Positions 16,262-23,571 of a DNA stretch of 38,454 bases are shown in pieces. Under the pieces are notes generated by a model that saw only the letters and a list, made by a program, of their open reading frames with translations, made no database searches and was not told the DNA's origin. Position numbers and translations under genes: made by a program. The stretch's first letter is position 1. Each line of letters opens with the position of its first letter. This DNA is from Hyphomonadaceae bacterium. Its GTDB lineage: Bacteria > Pseudomonadota > Alphaproteobacteria > Caulobacterales > Hyphomonadaceae. The stretch is taken from the NCBI GenBank assembly GCA_027485145.1, contig JAIXRO010000213.1, positions 1 to 38,454 of the forward strand. Reading direction: 5' to 3'.

Positions 16262-16615
16262 ATGCGCCCCTGGTTGATGCTCGCCGCCCTGTTGCCACTC
16301 GCCGCTTGCCAGTCCGAGCCGCAACTCGCGACGTTGACCGACGCTTCGCCCGAAACAATCGGGACTCTCTCGGCGGTTCTCGCAACCGCCACCGGACGCG
16401 CCCGCGTCCAGCTCGGCCCGCATGACCTGACCCGCGATCCCGTCGTCTCGGTCCTGCCGCCGCCGCCCGGACCGATGGAGGGCAACAGCATCGCGATGCC
16501 GGCCTTGTTCGACATCGTGCTCATGGACGGCGACTGCTATGTCCGCGCACGGAGCGACGGCGCGTTGCACGCGCTGACGGGCCTCACCTGCGAACCTGTT
16601 CCAGACCCGGCCTGA
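16262..16615 (+). CDS. Small putative lipoprotein coupled to the S41 protease
   Basis: From ATG 16262 the protein has 117 residues with a clean lipoprotein signal, LLPLAAC (Cys16). The mature part contains two further Cys (about 97 and 112) that could form a disulfide, and a Pro-rich stretch PPPPGP in the middle. I do not recognise a family. AGAAGG at 16247-16252 gives a Shine-Dalgarno for this start. An in-frame ATG at 16244 overlaps the S41 stop and would add six residues without a site of its own. Tight linkage suggests an accessory or substrate of the S41 lipoprotein. The stop is 2 bp from the convergent ATP-grasp gene. Confidence 0.75.
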   Translation: MRPWLMLAALLPLAACQSEPQLATLTDASPETIGTLSAVLATATGRARVQLGPHDLTRDPVVSVLPPPPGPMEGNSIAMPALFDIVLMDGDCYVRARSDGALHALTGLTCEPVPDPA

Positions 16616-16617
16616 GC

Positions 16618-17493
16618 TTAGACGCCGAGCCGCCGCGCCACGCCCGCCGCCATCCGCTCGCCCAGTTCGGGTCCTTCGACCGGATAGAGGTAGGGCTCGA
16701 TCACTTCGAGTTCCATCAGCAGCAAGCCGCCATCCGCTCCGCGCAGCATGTCCACGCGGCCATAGAGTGGCGGCGTATCCAGCGCGGCGATGATCGCCCG
16801 TGCCGCAGAAAGATCATCTGCTGACGGAGTGATCTTCTCTTCCCGTCCGCCATAGGTGGACTGGATCCTGTAGTCGCCCGGCTGCGCGCGCTTGACGAGC
16901 GCGTGGCAAAACTCGCCATCGATGAAGACGAACGACAATTCGCCTTCGGTCTGGATCATCGGGAGGAAAGGTTGCGCCATCATCGGGTGCGGCATGTTCG
17001 GGATCGCCTCGCCGCGTCTCACCCGGTGCTGATGCTTCGCGCCCGCACCGACCTGGCGCTTGAACACAACGTCACCCGCCCCCAGCGTATCGAAAGCCGC
17101 CTTGGCCGCGGCTTCGTCCGCCGCGTCGAGCCACAGCGTGGGGATCAGTTTGGCGCCCTTGGCCTCGAGGTCGCGCAGGTAAGTCTTCCGGATGTTCCAG
17201 CGCACGAGACTGGAGGGGTTGAACAGCCGCGTTTGCCCTTCGATCCGGTCCAGAGCCGCCAGGAACTCATCCAGCCGGTCCCAATAGTCCCATGTCGTCC
17301 CGATGATCACGCCGGCATAGGCGCTCCAGTCGGCCTTCGGATCATCCCATGAAACGTCCTCCAGCTTCAGCCCGCGCGCCGCGAACGGGCCGCGCAGGGC
17401 GTCCATCATGAAGTCGTGCTCGAACGCGTCGGTGCGACGGATGAGCGAGCCGGGCAGGGTGACACGGCTGGCAAGGTAGGCGATCTTTTTCAT
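16618..17493 (-). CDS. ATP-grasp domain protein
   Basis: The 291-residue protein has a pre-ATP-grasp N-terminal region (IIGTTWDYWDRLDEF, LFNPSSLVRWNIRKTYL) and ATP-grasp motifs VVFKRQVGAGAKH (lysine for nucleotide binding) and GRVDML...LLLMELEVIEP with the metal-binding acidic residues. Enzymes of this superfamily form amide or peptide-like bonds through acyl-phosphate intermediates. The WDY and NP-x-WN-x-K-x-YL pattern resembles a glutathione-synthetase-like group that includes the D-cycloserine ligase DcsG, but no cycloserine genes are nearby, so the product is unknown. The start MKKIAYLAS at 17493 is chosen from domain limits; the frame stays open upstream, antisense to the kinase gene. 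It diverges from the adenosine kinase gene. Confidence 0.82.
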   Translation of the reverse strand: MKKIAYLASRVTLPGSLIRRTDAFEHDFMMDALRGPFAARGLKLEDVSWDDPKADWSAYAGVIIGTTWDYWDRLDEFLAALDRIEGQTRLFNPSSLVRWNIRKTYLRDLEAKGAKLIPTLWLDAADEAAAKAAFDTLGAGDVVFKRQVGAGAKHQHRVRRGEAIPNMPHPMMAQPFLPMIQTEGELSFVFIDGEFCHALVKRAQPGDYRIQSTYGGREEKITPSADDLSAARAIIAALDTPPLYGRVDMLRGADGGLLLMELEVIEPYLYPVEGPELGERMAAGVARRLGV

Positions 17494-17584
17494 GCGCTGC
17501 GCTCTAATGGCCCGCGGGCCTTGTGTCCACGCCCCCGCTCTGGCAATGCCCCGGGCAAAGGCCAGAACCGAGGAACCGCCCCGC

Positions 17585-18583
17585 ATGAGCAGCGCAAAAT
17601 ACGACGTGGTCGGCATTGGCAACGCGCTGGTGGACGTGCTCGCACCCGCGGACGACGCCTTCCTGACACGGCACGGAATCGTCAAGCACGCGATGACGCT
17701 GATCGAGGAACCGCGGGCGCATGAGCTGACCGCGCTGGCCCGCGACGCGGTCGTCACGTCGGGCGGCTCGGGCGCCAACACCATGGCCGGCCTTGCGAGT
17801 TTCGGGGCGAAGGCGGCTTACATCGGCAAGATCGCAGATGACAATGTGGGGCACCAGTTCCTTCGCGAGATCGCCGCCACCGGCGTGCCTTTCCATACCC
17901 GGGCGAAGGCGGATGGCCCTGCCACCGGCCGATGCATCATCTTCGTAAACGATGACGGCGCACGCAGCATGAACACGTTTCTCGGCCCATCGGTGCTGTT
18001 CTCGAAGTCAGACGTGGACGCCCAGATGGTCCGTGACGGGAATATCCTCTACCTGGAGGGCTACCTCTTCGACAAGGACGAAGCCAAGGAAGCCTTTGTC
18101 CACGCTGCCGAGATCGCCAAGGCGGCCGGTCGCAAGGTCGCGATCACCTTGTCCGACAGTTTCTGTGTGGACCGTCACCGCGCAAGCTTCCGGCAGCTGG
18201 TCCGCGGCTATGTCGATATCGTCTTCGCCAACGAGGCCGAACTGCTTTCGCTTTATGAGACAGACGATTTCGATACGGCCTTGAGCGCGCTGCAGTCCGA
18301 ATGTGCAGTCGCTGCCGTCACGCGCAGTGAGAAGGGTTCGGTCGTCATCGGTGATGGTGCTCCCATCGCTGTGCCAGCAGAGCCGGTATCGAAGGTGGTC
18401 GATACAACTGGCGCCGGTGATCAGTATGCGGCGGGCTTCCTGTTTGGCCTTGCGCGCGGCCTTCCGCTGGCGATCTGTGCCCGCCTCGGCCATATCGCCG
18501 CCGCCGAAGTGATTTCACACTTTGGTCCGCGCCCGGAGCAATCGTACAAGACGCTCGCAGAGAAGGCCGGCGTCTTCGTCTAG
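17585..18583 (+). CDS. PfkB-family kinase, probably adenosine kinase
   Basis: The 332-residue ribokinase-family protein has the N-terminal substrate motif VGIGNALVDVLA, the GGSGAN loop (60-65) and signature 2 DTTGAGDQYAAGF, with catalytic base Asp279. The overall pattern matches adenosine kinases of alphaproteobacteria, which make AMP from adenosine and ATP; another nucleoside or sugar substrate is possible. ATG 17585 has GAGGAA about 10 bases upstream. Its TAG stop lies in CTAG at 18580-18583, which also gives the TAG stop of the convergent gene. It diverges from the ATP-grasp gene with a 91-bp gap in which I see no firm promoter. Confidence 0.88.
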   Translation: MSSAKYDVVGIGNALVDVLAPADDAFLTRHGIVKHAMTLIEEPRAHELTALARDAVVTSGGSGANTMAGLASFGAKAAYIGKIADDNVGHQFLREIAATGVPFHTRAKADGPATGRCIIFVNDDGARSMNTFLGPSVLFSKSDVDAQMVRDGNILYLEGYLFDKDEAKEAFVHAAEIAKAAGRKVAITLSDSFCVDRHRASFRQLVRGYVDIVFANEAELLSLYETDDFDTALSALQSECAVAAVTRSEKGSVVIGDGAPIAVPAEPVSKVVDTTGAGDQYAAGFLFGLARGLPLAICARLGHIAAAEVISHFGPRPEQSYKTLAEKAGVFV

Positions 18584-19170
18584 GCCAGCGCCCGTTCGAC
18601 ATAGTCGAGCCGGTCGTGACCAAAGAACAGGTCATCCTCCACGAAGAAGCTAGGCGCTCCGAACACGCCGCGCGAGATCGCTTCGTCGGTGGTCACCTTA
18701 AGCGCTTCCTTGTTGGCGGGATCGGTCGCCAGCGCGCCAATGGCGGCGGTGTCGAACCCGTTCGCCGCGCAAAGCTTGGCCACCTGCGCCATGTCGCCAA
18801 GATCCACGGGGTCTGTCTGGCCCCAGGCCCCTTCAAACAGCGTCAGGATGAAGCGCCGCTGCTCGGCCTTGTCCGTCATGCCGGTCGTCGCGCGCAGCAC
18901 GCCGAGCGTGTTGATCGGGAAGGCGGGGTTCATATGCATCGCAATGCCGATATGCGCGGCGCACCGCTGAAGATCGCGGTTCAGGTATTTCGCTTTCGCC
19001 GGCACCGTTCCGGGTGGGCGGTTGCCGCTGCCCTGCATCACGCCGCCCAGGAACATCGGCCGGAACCGAAGTTCTGCGCCTGTGCGTTCCTCCACACCGA
19101 GCGCCACCGGCACCGCCAGCCAGGCAGTCGGACTGGTGTAATCAAAGAAGAATTCGAAGAATTTCGCCAC
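18580..19170 (-). CDS. DsbA-like 2-hydroxychromene-2-carboxylate isomerase family protein
   Basis: The 196-residue protein has the thioredoxin-like fold of the HCCA isomerase/kappa-GST group. FDYTSPTAW places Ser13 where redox relatives have the active Cys, and the cis-Pro loop is FGAPSFFV. Family members use glutathione to isomerise aromatic-degradation intermediates, or act as GST-like enzymes of unknown substrate. GTG 19170 is chosen from family length. An ATG at 19227 would leave only two bases to the divergent hxlR start and adds 19 atypical residues. It is divergent from an HxlR regulator, so it is probably that regulator's target. Confidence 0.85.
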   Translation of the reverse strand: MAKFFEFFFDYTSPTAWLAVPVALGVEERTGAELRFRPMFLGGVMQGSGNRPPGTVPAKAKYLNRDLQRCAAHIGIAMHMNPAFPINTLGVLRATTGMTDKAEQRRFILTLFEGAWGQTDPVDLGDMAQVAKLCAANGFDTAAIGALATDPANKEALKVTTDEAISRGVFGAPSFFVEDDLFFGHDRLDYVERALA

Positions 19171-19229
19171 GGCGCCGCCCCTACGTTTTGTTTTGGAACT
19201 TATGACAAAATGCGCTAACACTGTCACTT
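19171..19229. promoter_or_regulatory. Divergent control region, isomerase/HxlR
   Basis: This 59-bp region is AT-richer than its flanks. It contains TGACA-N14-TGTCA (19203-19226) and two direct ACTTATGA copies (19198 and 19226), the second running into the hxlR start. These are candidate HxlR operator elements overlapping both promoters. The arms are short, so support is modest. Confidence 0.35.
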
Positions 19230-19568
19230 ATGAAATGGTCCGAACTCTCAGATAACTGGTGCCCCGTCGCCCGCACGCTTTCCGTCGTCGGTGATCGCTG
19301 GACCCTGCTGATCCTGCGTGACTGCTATCTCGGCAAATCCAAATTCGAGGAATTTGCCGAATCTAGCGGCATGACCCGGCACATCCTTGCCGAACGTCTG
19401 AAGCGCCTCGTGGAAGAAGGCGTTCTTGAACGCCGCCTCTATTCCGACGCCCCGAAGCGCTACGACTACGTGCTGACGGAGAAGGGTGAGGAACTCCGCC
19501 CCGCTCTGCGCATCATGAAGGACTGGGGCAAGAAGCACATGCCGGTCCGGCGCGAGGCAAAGGCCTGA
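19230..19568 (+). CDS. HxlR-family transcriptional regulator
   Basis: The 112-residue protein is a single winged helix-turn-helix of the HxlR/MarR-like type. It has the N-terminal Cys11-Pro motif (NWCPVARTLSVVGDRWTLLI), recognition-helix region GMTRHILAERLKRLVEEGVL and wing RYDYVLTEKGEEL. In several HxlR regulators the N-terminal Cys senses electrophiles or oxidants. The divergent gene encodes a GST-like isomerase, so an electrophile-responsive pair is a reasonable inference. The start codon sits 59 bp from the isomerase GTG. No clear Shine-Dalgarno is visible, so the message may be leaderless or weakly translated. Confidence 0.92.
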   Translation: MKWSELSDNWCPVARTLSVVGDRWTLLILRDCYLGKSKFEEFAESSGMTRHILAERLKRLVEEGVLERRLYSDAPKRYDYVLTEKGEELRPALRIMKDWGKKHMPVRREAKA

Positions 19569-19642
19569 ACTTCGGTTCCGCCTCAATTTTGCCCGCGACG
19601 TCCGGATATTGGACATCTCTTGCATCACCGAGGGGGGAACCA

Positions 19643-20299
19643 ATGATCCGAGCCAGTCAAATCATGATCGCCGCAGCGCTGCTCGCTGCCTGCACGCCTG
19701 CAGCACCGGAGGCGACGGAGACGCCGGCCGTGGAAGCGCTGGCCGAAACGGAAACAAAGCCGCAGGAGCCCCCTCAACCGCGAGAAAGCATCGCCGAAAC
19801 CTATGGCGCCACCTGCACCTGGGGCGAAGTCGTCTCGGCCGGTGTGTCGATCTGGAGCTATACCTGCCCGACCCTCCGCCTCGTCGCCGATGAAGCGCTG
19901 CCCGGCTTCCAGCGCGAGCAGATCGGGGAAGACGGAAGCGTCATCCTGACACCCGTCATTCAGTTCTTCCCCAAAGCGCCGGACGCAGCGATCGGCGCGG
20001 TCATTGACGCAGTGCGCGCGGCCTCTCCGGGGTCTGAATCCTGCGAAATCGAACCCGGCTCCAATGATGATTTCGTCCTGATGCCAACCGGCGATGCGGC
20101 GCTGGCCTATAGCAAGTTCCTGAGCGGCGAAGCCGAAGCGCCAAGCATGCCATGCGGGCCGCTTGGCCCGTCGGAAGGGGGTGGTCGTACCTTCCGCGTG
20201 CTCGCTGATGCGCCGGACAAGGTAATCATGATCGACTGGGGCACCGAGCCGCCGGTCTACGATCCGGACACGATGACGGCCGTGAAGTCGCAAGATTGA
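19643..20299 (+). CDS. Putative lipoprotein of unknown function
   Basis: The 218-residue protein has a lipoprotein signal with Cys17 in LLAAC, then an Ala/Thr/Glu/Pro-rich spacer (about 18-48) and a globular domain. Four cysteines in the mature domain (about 57, 74, 133 and 167) could form two disulfides in the periplasm. I do not recognise a family. ATG 19643 is preceded by AGGGGGGAA, a strong site, and gives the clean signal peptide. It is a single gene between hxlR and the convergent hslU, and a terminator-like hairpin follows. Confidence 0.8.
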   Translation: MIRASQIMIAAALLAACTPAAPEATETPAVEALAETETKPQEPPQPRESIAETYGATCTWGEVVSAGVSIWSYTCPTLRLVADEALPGFQREQIGEDGSVILTPVIQFFPKAPDAAIGAVIDAVRAASPGSESCEIEPGSNDDFVLMPTGDAALAYSKFLSGEAEAPSMPCGPLGPSEGGGRTFRVLADAPDKVIMIDWGTEPPVYDPDTMTAVKSQD

Positions 20300-20307
20300 T
20301 GTGTGGT

Positions 20308-20346
20308 GGCAGGGCGGAATCGGTCATAGCCGAGTCTCGCCTTGCC
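20308..20346. terminator. Bidirectional terminator-like hairpin
   Basis: GGCAGGGCG (20308-20316) pairs with CGCCTTGCC (20338-20346), with one G-T pair, and an inner TCGG/CCGA stem extends it. It lies between the convergent lipoprotein and hslU genes. Confidence 0.5.
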
Positions 20347-20371
20347 CCCATTTGCGGGCCAAAACGTCTGC

Positions 20372-21679
20372 CTACAGAATAAACTTGGACAAGTCCGCAT
20401 TGCCGGCAAGCGCGCCGACCTTCTCATCCACGTAAGCTGCCGTGATCACGAACGTCTCGCCCGCCTTGTCCGGCGCGTCGAAGCTGATCTCGTCCAGCAG
20501 ACGTTCCAGCACCGTCTGCAATCGCCGTGCGCCGATATTCTCAACGGACTTGTTCACCGCCTCCGCAAGGTCGGCGAGCCGGTCGATGGCGCCGTCCTCG
20601 AAGACCAGGGTCACTTTTTCGGCCGCAAGCAGTGCTTCATACTGACGAACAAGGCTCGCCTCCGGCTCGACCATGATGCGGCGCAGGTCGTCGCGCGTCA
20701 GCGGCTCAAGCTCGACGCGGATGGGCAGGCGGCCCTGCAGCTCGGGGAGCAGGTCGGACGGCTTGGCAACGTGAAATGCGCCGGACGCGATAAACAGGAT
20801 ATGATCGGTTTTTACCGCGCCCCGTTTCGTCGAAACGGTGGTGCCTTCGATCAGCGGCAGAAGATCGCGCTGCACACCTTCGCGGCTGACATCGGCGCCG
20901 CCCCGGTCCTTGCGGGCGGCGATCTTGTCGATCTCATCCAGGAACACGATGCCGTCTTCCTCGACCGCGATCAGCGCTTCCCGCACCACCTGCTCTTCGT
21001 CCACCAGCTTGTCGGCCTCTTCGGTGAGCAAAGGCTTGTAGGCGTCCTTCACCGTCGTGCGCACGCGTTTCGTGCGCTGGCCCATCGCCTTGCCCAGCAT
21101 TTCGGACAGGTTGATCATGCCCATGGCGCCCTGCTGGCCGGGCAGGTCCAGCATCTGCATCGGATTGCTGCCGGCCTCGGCAAAGTCGAGATTGACTTCC
21201 TTGTCGTCGAGCATGCCCGCGCGCAGCTTGGTGCGGAACACGTCGCGGGTATTCTTCTGCGCTTCTGCACCGACGAGTGCGTCGAGCAGGCGCTCCTCCG
21301 CCTTGTCCTTCGCAGCCTGCGCGACACCCGCGCGCTTCTGCTCGCGCACCATGCCGACGGCCGCCTCGACCAGGTCACGGATGATCTGTTCGACATCCCG
21401 GCCGACATAGCCGACCTCGGTGAACTTGGTGGCCTCGATCTTGAGAAACGGCGCGTTGGCGAGCCGGGCGAGGCGCCTCGAGATTTCAGTCTTTCCGACG
21501 CCCGTCGGCCCGATCATGAGTATGTTCTTCGGCGTGATTTCCGCGCGCAGGTTTTCAGGTGCCTGCTTGCGCCGCCAGCGGTTGCGCAGGGCGATGGCGA
21601 CAGCGCGCTTCGCGGCGTTCTGGCCGACGATGTGCCGGTCGAGTTCGGCAACGATTTCACGCGGGGTAAGTTCGGTCAT
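20372..21679 (-). CDS. hslU: ATP-dependent protease ATPase subunit HslU
   Basis: The 435-residue AAA+ unfoldase of the HslUV (ClpYQ) protease has Walker A GPTGVGKT (57-64), Walker [12 protein letters not shown] and the C-terminal tail ending KFIL that docks into HslV. It unfolds substrates in the cytoplasm and feeds them to HslV. ATG 21679 is chosen because GAGG lies 8 bases upstream; ATG 21685 would place the site one base away. The usual hslV-hslU adjacency is broken by a membrane-protein gene. The 92-bp gap before hslU carries repeated TTTGTRGAC boxes and may contain its own promoter. Confidence 0.97.
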   Translation of the reverse strand: MTELTPREIVAELDRHIVGQNAAKRAVAIALRNRWRRKQAPENLRAEITPKNILMIGPTGVGKTEISRRLARLANAPFLKIEATKFTEVGYVGRDVEQIIRDLVEAAVGMVREQKRAGVAQAAKDKAEERLLDALVGAEAQKNTRDVFRTKLRAGMLDDKEVNLDFAEAGSNPMQMLDLPGQQGAMGMINLSEMLGKAMGQRTKRVRTTVKDAYKPLLTEEADKLVDEEQVVREALIAVEEDGIVFLDEIDKIAARKDRGGADVSREGVQRDLLPLIEGTTVSTKRGAVKTDHILFIASGAFHVAKPSDLLPELQGRLPIRVELEPLTRDDLRRIMVEPEASLVRQYEALLAAEKVTLVFEDGAIDRLADLAEAVNKSVENIGARRLQTVLERLLDEISFDAPDKAGETFVITAAYVDEKVGALAGNADLSKFIL

Positions 21680-21716
21680 GGGCATGCCTCAGGGGTGTCG
21701 GACGGACGTCGCATCA

Positions 21717-21768
21717 GTCCACAAGTCGGGGTCGTCGATAAGCAGATTTGTAGACAGTTTGTGGACTG
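21717..21768. promoter_or_regulatory. Three-copy TTTGTRGAC box cluster upstream of hslU
   Basis: TTTGTAGAC (21747-21755) and TTTGTGGAC (21758-21766) are direct repeats spaced 11 bp, one helical turn. The inverted GTCCACAA is at 21717-21724. CAGTCCACAA (21715-21724) and TTGTGGACTG (21759-21768) form perfect 10-bp inverted arms. It lies 36-90 bp upstream of hslU and looks like a protein-binding site. Confidence 0.45.
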
Positions 21769-21771
21769 TTT

Positions 21772-22893
21772 TTACACAGGCTCCGGCGGAAAAATCCTCG
21801 CCGCGAGTCCGGTTTTCGGCACCCAGCCCAGCACCCAGCGCCGCGCCGTATGCCAGCCCCCGCCCAGCAGGATGATGCCGGTGCCGAGCAGCATCGTCGT
21901 GGAGATGAAACCGGTCGTGCCGTCGCCGCCTACCGCATCGACCACCTGTCCGAGCGCCAGCCAGAAGCTGAGCAGGCTCGACACAACCAGGGCGCGCCGG
22001 TTCAGGGCCAGCGACAGCAGGCCGAGCCCGATCAGGCAGGCCAGCAGCAGCGCCGCTTCCGGTGTGCTCGGCGTCGCGTTCGGGGCGCCCATGATCATGC
22101 CGCGCAGGCCGAGAATGATCTGCGGGGCAGCGGCGACGTGCAACCAGAATGCGTTGTCCGACAAGCGAGTGATCCGCCCCGGGTCCTTCTGGTCGAACCA
22201 GATCGCCGCGCCGAGCGTGGCAATGCCGATGACGATCGAGAGGAAGCCGCCAAAGATCAGGCCGGCATCGCCGAAGAAGCCGGCGAACGTATAAGCGGTC
22301 GCGGCTGCCGATATGGCCATCAGGAACATGCAGAAGGGCAGGCGAAAGCGCAGCCAGGCAATGGCGGCGGCCCCGCAGCATCCGATGAAGGTGCCCATGC
22401 CGGTATTGCCGAGCGTATCCCACGCTTGGGTAAAACTGGTGATCGTCTCGGCGTTGGCGCCCGTGATGCCGCTGGCAATCATGCCGAAGGACAGGCCGGA
22501 GTACAGCGTAAACACGGTGATCGCCGCCATGCTTGGCAATAACATCCGGCGGCGGCGTCCGAAATATTCGGCGAGCAGCCACATGACGCCGGCAACCGGC
22601 ATCAGGATAACGGCGCCGAACGCGCCGACACTACCGCCGGTCACCATCGACCAGAAGCGCGGGCCGAAAAACAGACCGGTGATCGCCGTCAGGCCCATCG
22701 CCAGGATGACGATGCCGATCGTGATGAAGATGTCATTGAAGTTGTTCAGGAAACGCAGGTTCTCGGTCTGCTCCGGCATGGCCCTCGTCACCGGATCAGC
22801 ACGTTTCGACAGGAAGGCCTCCAGCCGGCTCGCCTGATCCCGGGTGAGGATACCGGCATCGGCGGCGGCACGTATATCGGACCGGTCAAACAT
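21772..22893 (-). CDS. Polytopic membrane protein, DUF2157-like, between hslV and hslU
   Basis: The 373-residue protein has a soluble N-terminal helix pair ([20 protein letters not shown], about 2-30) that resembles the DUF2157 start. About ten hydrophobic segments follow from residue 53 onward, including FGRRRRML loops at the cytoplasmic side. No transport motif is recognised and the function is unknown. ATG 22893 has GGAGG six bases upstream, and its first codons overlap the hslV stop (22886) by 8 bases, so it is translationally coupled to hslV. Placement inside hslVU suggests co-expression with the protease, possibly as an envelope-stress partner or membrane substrate; this is inference. 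Confidence 0.8.
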   Translation of the reverse strand: MFDRSDIRAAADAGILTRDQASRLEAFLSKRADPVTRAMPEQTENLRFLNNFNDIFITIGIVILAMGLTAITGLFFGPRFWSMVTGGSVGAFGAVILMPVAGVMWLLAEYFGRRRRMLLPSMAAITVFTLYSGLSFGMIASGITGANAETITSFTQAWDTLGNTGMGTFIGCCGAAAIAWLRFRLPFCMFLMAISAAATAYTFAGFFGDAGLIFGGFLSIVIGIATLGAAIWFDQKDPGRITRLSDNAFWLHVAAAPQIILGLRGMIMGAPNATPSTPEAALLLACLIGLGLLSLALNRRALVVSSLLSFWLALGQVVDAVGGDGTTGFISTTMLLGTGIILLGGGWHTARRWVLGWVPKTGLAARIFPPEPV

Positions 22894-23443
22894 CGAGGAC
22901 CTCCACCGTGAAGTGCGTGTTGGTGTAAACACAGATGTCAGCCGCGATCTGCATCGCCTTGCGCCCGATCACTTCGGCGTCGGTTTCGTACTCATAAAGC
23001 CCGCGCGCGGCGGCCAAGGCGAAATTGCCGCCCGAGCCGATGGCGACCACCGGGTATTCAGGCTCCAGCACATCACCGGCGCCGGTAATGACCAGCGTGC
23101 TCGCCTGGTCCGCGACGATCAGAAGGGCCTCGAGCTTCTGCAGGTAGCGCTCGGTGCGCCAGTCCTTTGCGAGTTCCACGGCGGCGCGCTGCAGCTGCCC
23201 GGGAAAGCGTTCCAGCTTCTGTTCCAACCGTTCGAACAAGGTAAATGCATCCGCGGTCGCCCCGGCAAAGCCCGCGAGGATGGTGCCATCGGCGATGCGG
23301 CGTACCTTGCGCGCGTTGCCCTTCATGATCGTAGGACCCATCGACACCTGTCCGTCCGAGATCATGACCAGTTTTTGGTCCTTGCGGACGGCGATCACAG
23401 TGGTGCCGTGCCAGGAAGGGCCGGTATGTTCTTGCATGCTCAT
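22886..23443 (-). CDS. hslV: ATP-dependent protease peptidase subunit HslV
   Basis: The 185-residue proteasome-beta-type threonine peptidase of HslUV. The motif [11 protein letters not shown] places the mature N-terminal nucleophile at Thr14, so a 13-residue leader must be removed. Related alphaproteobacterial HslVs also carry a short leader, unlike E. coli. [18 protein letters not shown] and [11 protein letters not shown] are family hallmarks. ATG 23443 (MSMQEHT) is preferred; ATG 23437 is an alternative, and the frame stays open upstream to the Pho box. The 3' end overlaps the membrane-protein gene. It diverges from pstC. Confidence 0.96.
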   Translation of the reverse strand: MSMQEHTGPSWHGTTVIAVRKDQKLVMISDGQVSMGPTIMKGNARKVRRIADGTILAGFAGATADAFTLFERLEQKLERFPGQLQRAAVELAKDWRTERYLQKLEALLIVADQASTLVITGAGDVLEPEYPVVAIGSGGNFALAAARGLYEYETDAEVIGRKAMQIAADICVYTNTHFTVEVLDV

Positions 23444-23511
23444 GACCGGGAAACTGGCGGAGTTGTGCTTTTCGCGCAAGGGATCGCGGCAACCTCGCAA
23501 ATCTGGCCGAT

Positions 23512-23543
23512 TTGTCACATAACCGTCGCAGGCAGCTTTTAAG
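23512..23543 (+). promoter_or_regulatory. Pho box and -10 of the pst operon
   Basis: TTGTCAC-ATAA-CCGTCGC (23512-23529) matches the PhoB 7-4-7 direct-repeat pattern (E. coli type CTGTCAT-N4-CTGTCAC), with 11-bp spacing. TTTTAAG (23537-23543) sits where a PhoB-dependent -10 belongs. It predicts a transcript start near 23550, about 20 nt before the pstC ATG, and places phoB under its own product. Confidence 0.65.
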
Positions 23544-23571
23544 GGACGGGAGGGTCGCCACAGGGTTCGTC

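Noticed and set aside
14940-16385. Long minus-strand frame antisense to the S41 protease gene
   Set aside because: No motif, Arg/His/Ala-rich composition, and it crosses the boundary of two clear plus-strand genes.
16618-17493. D-cycloserine-type ligase (DcsG) and an antibiotic cluster
   Set aside because: Only a general ATP-grasp resemblance; none of the other cycloserine biosynthesis or resistance genes is nearby.
20342-22294. 650-codon plus-strand open frame across hslU and the membrane gene
   Set aside because: It spans two well-supported minus-strand genes and their gap and has no recognisable domain, so it is a GC-driven shadow.
23444-23511. Heat-shock (RpoH) promoter for hslV
   Set aside because: A CTTG -35-like element is present on the minus strand, but no convincing -10 at the right distance was found.
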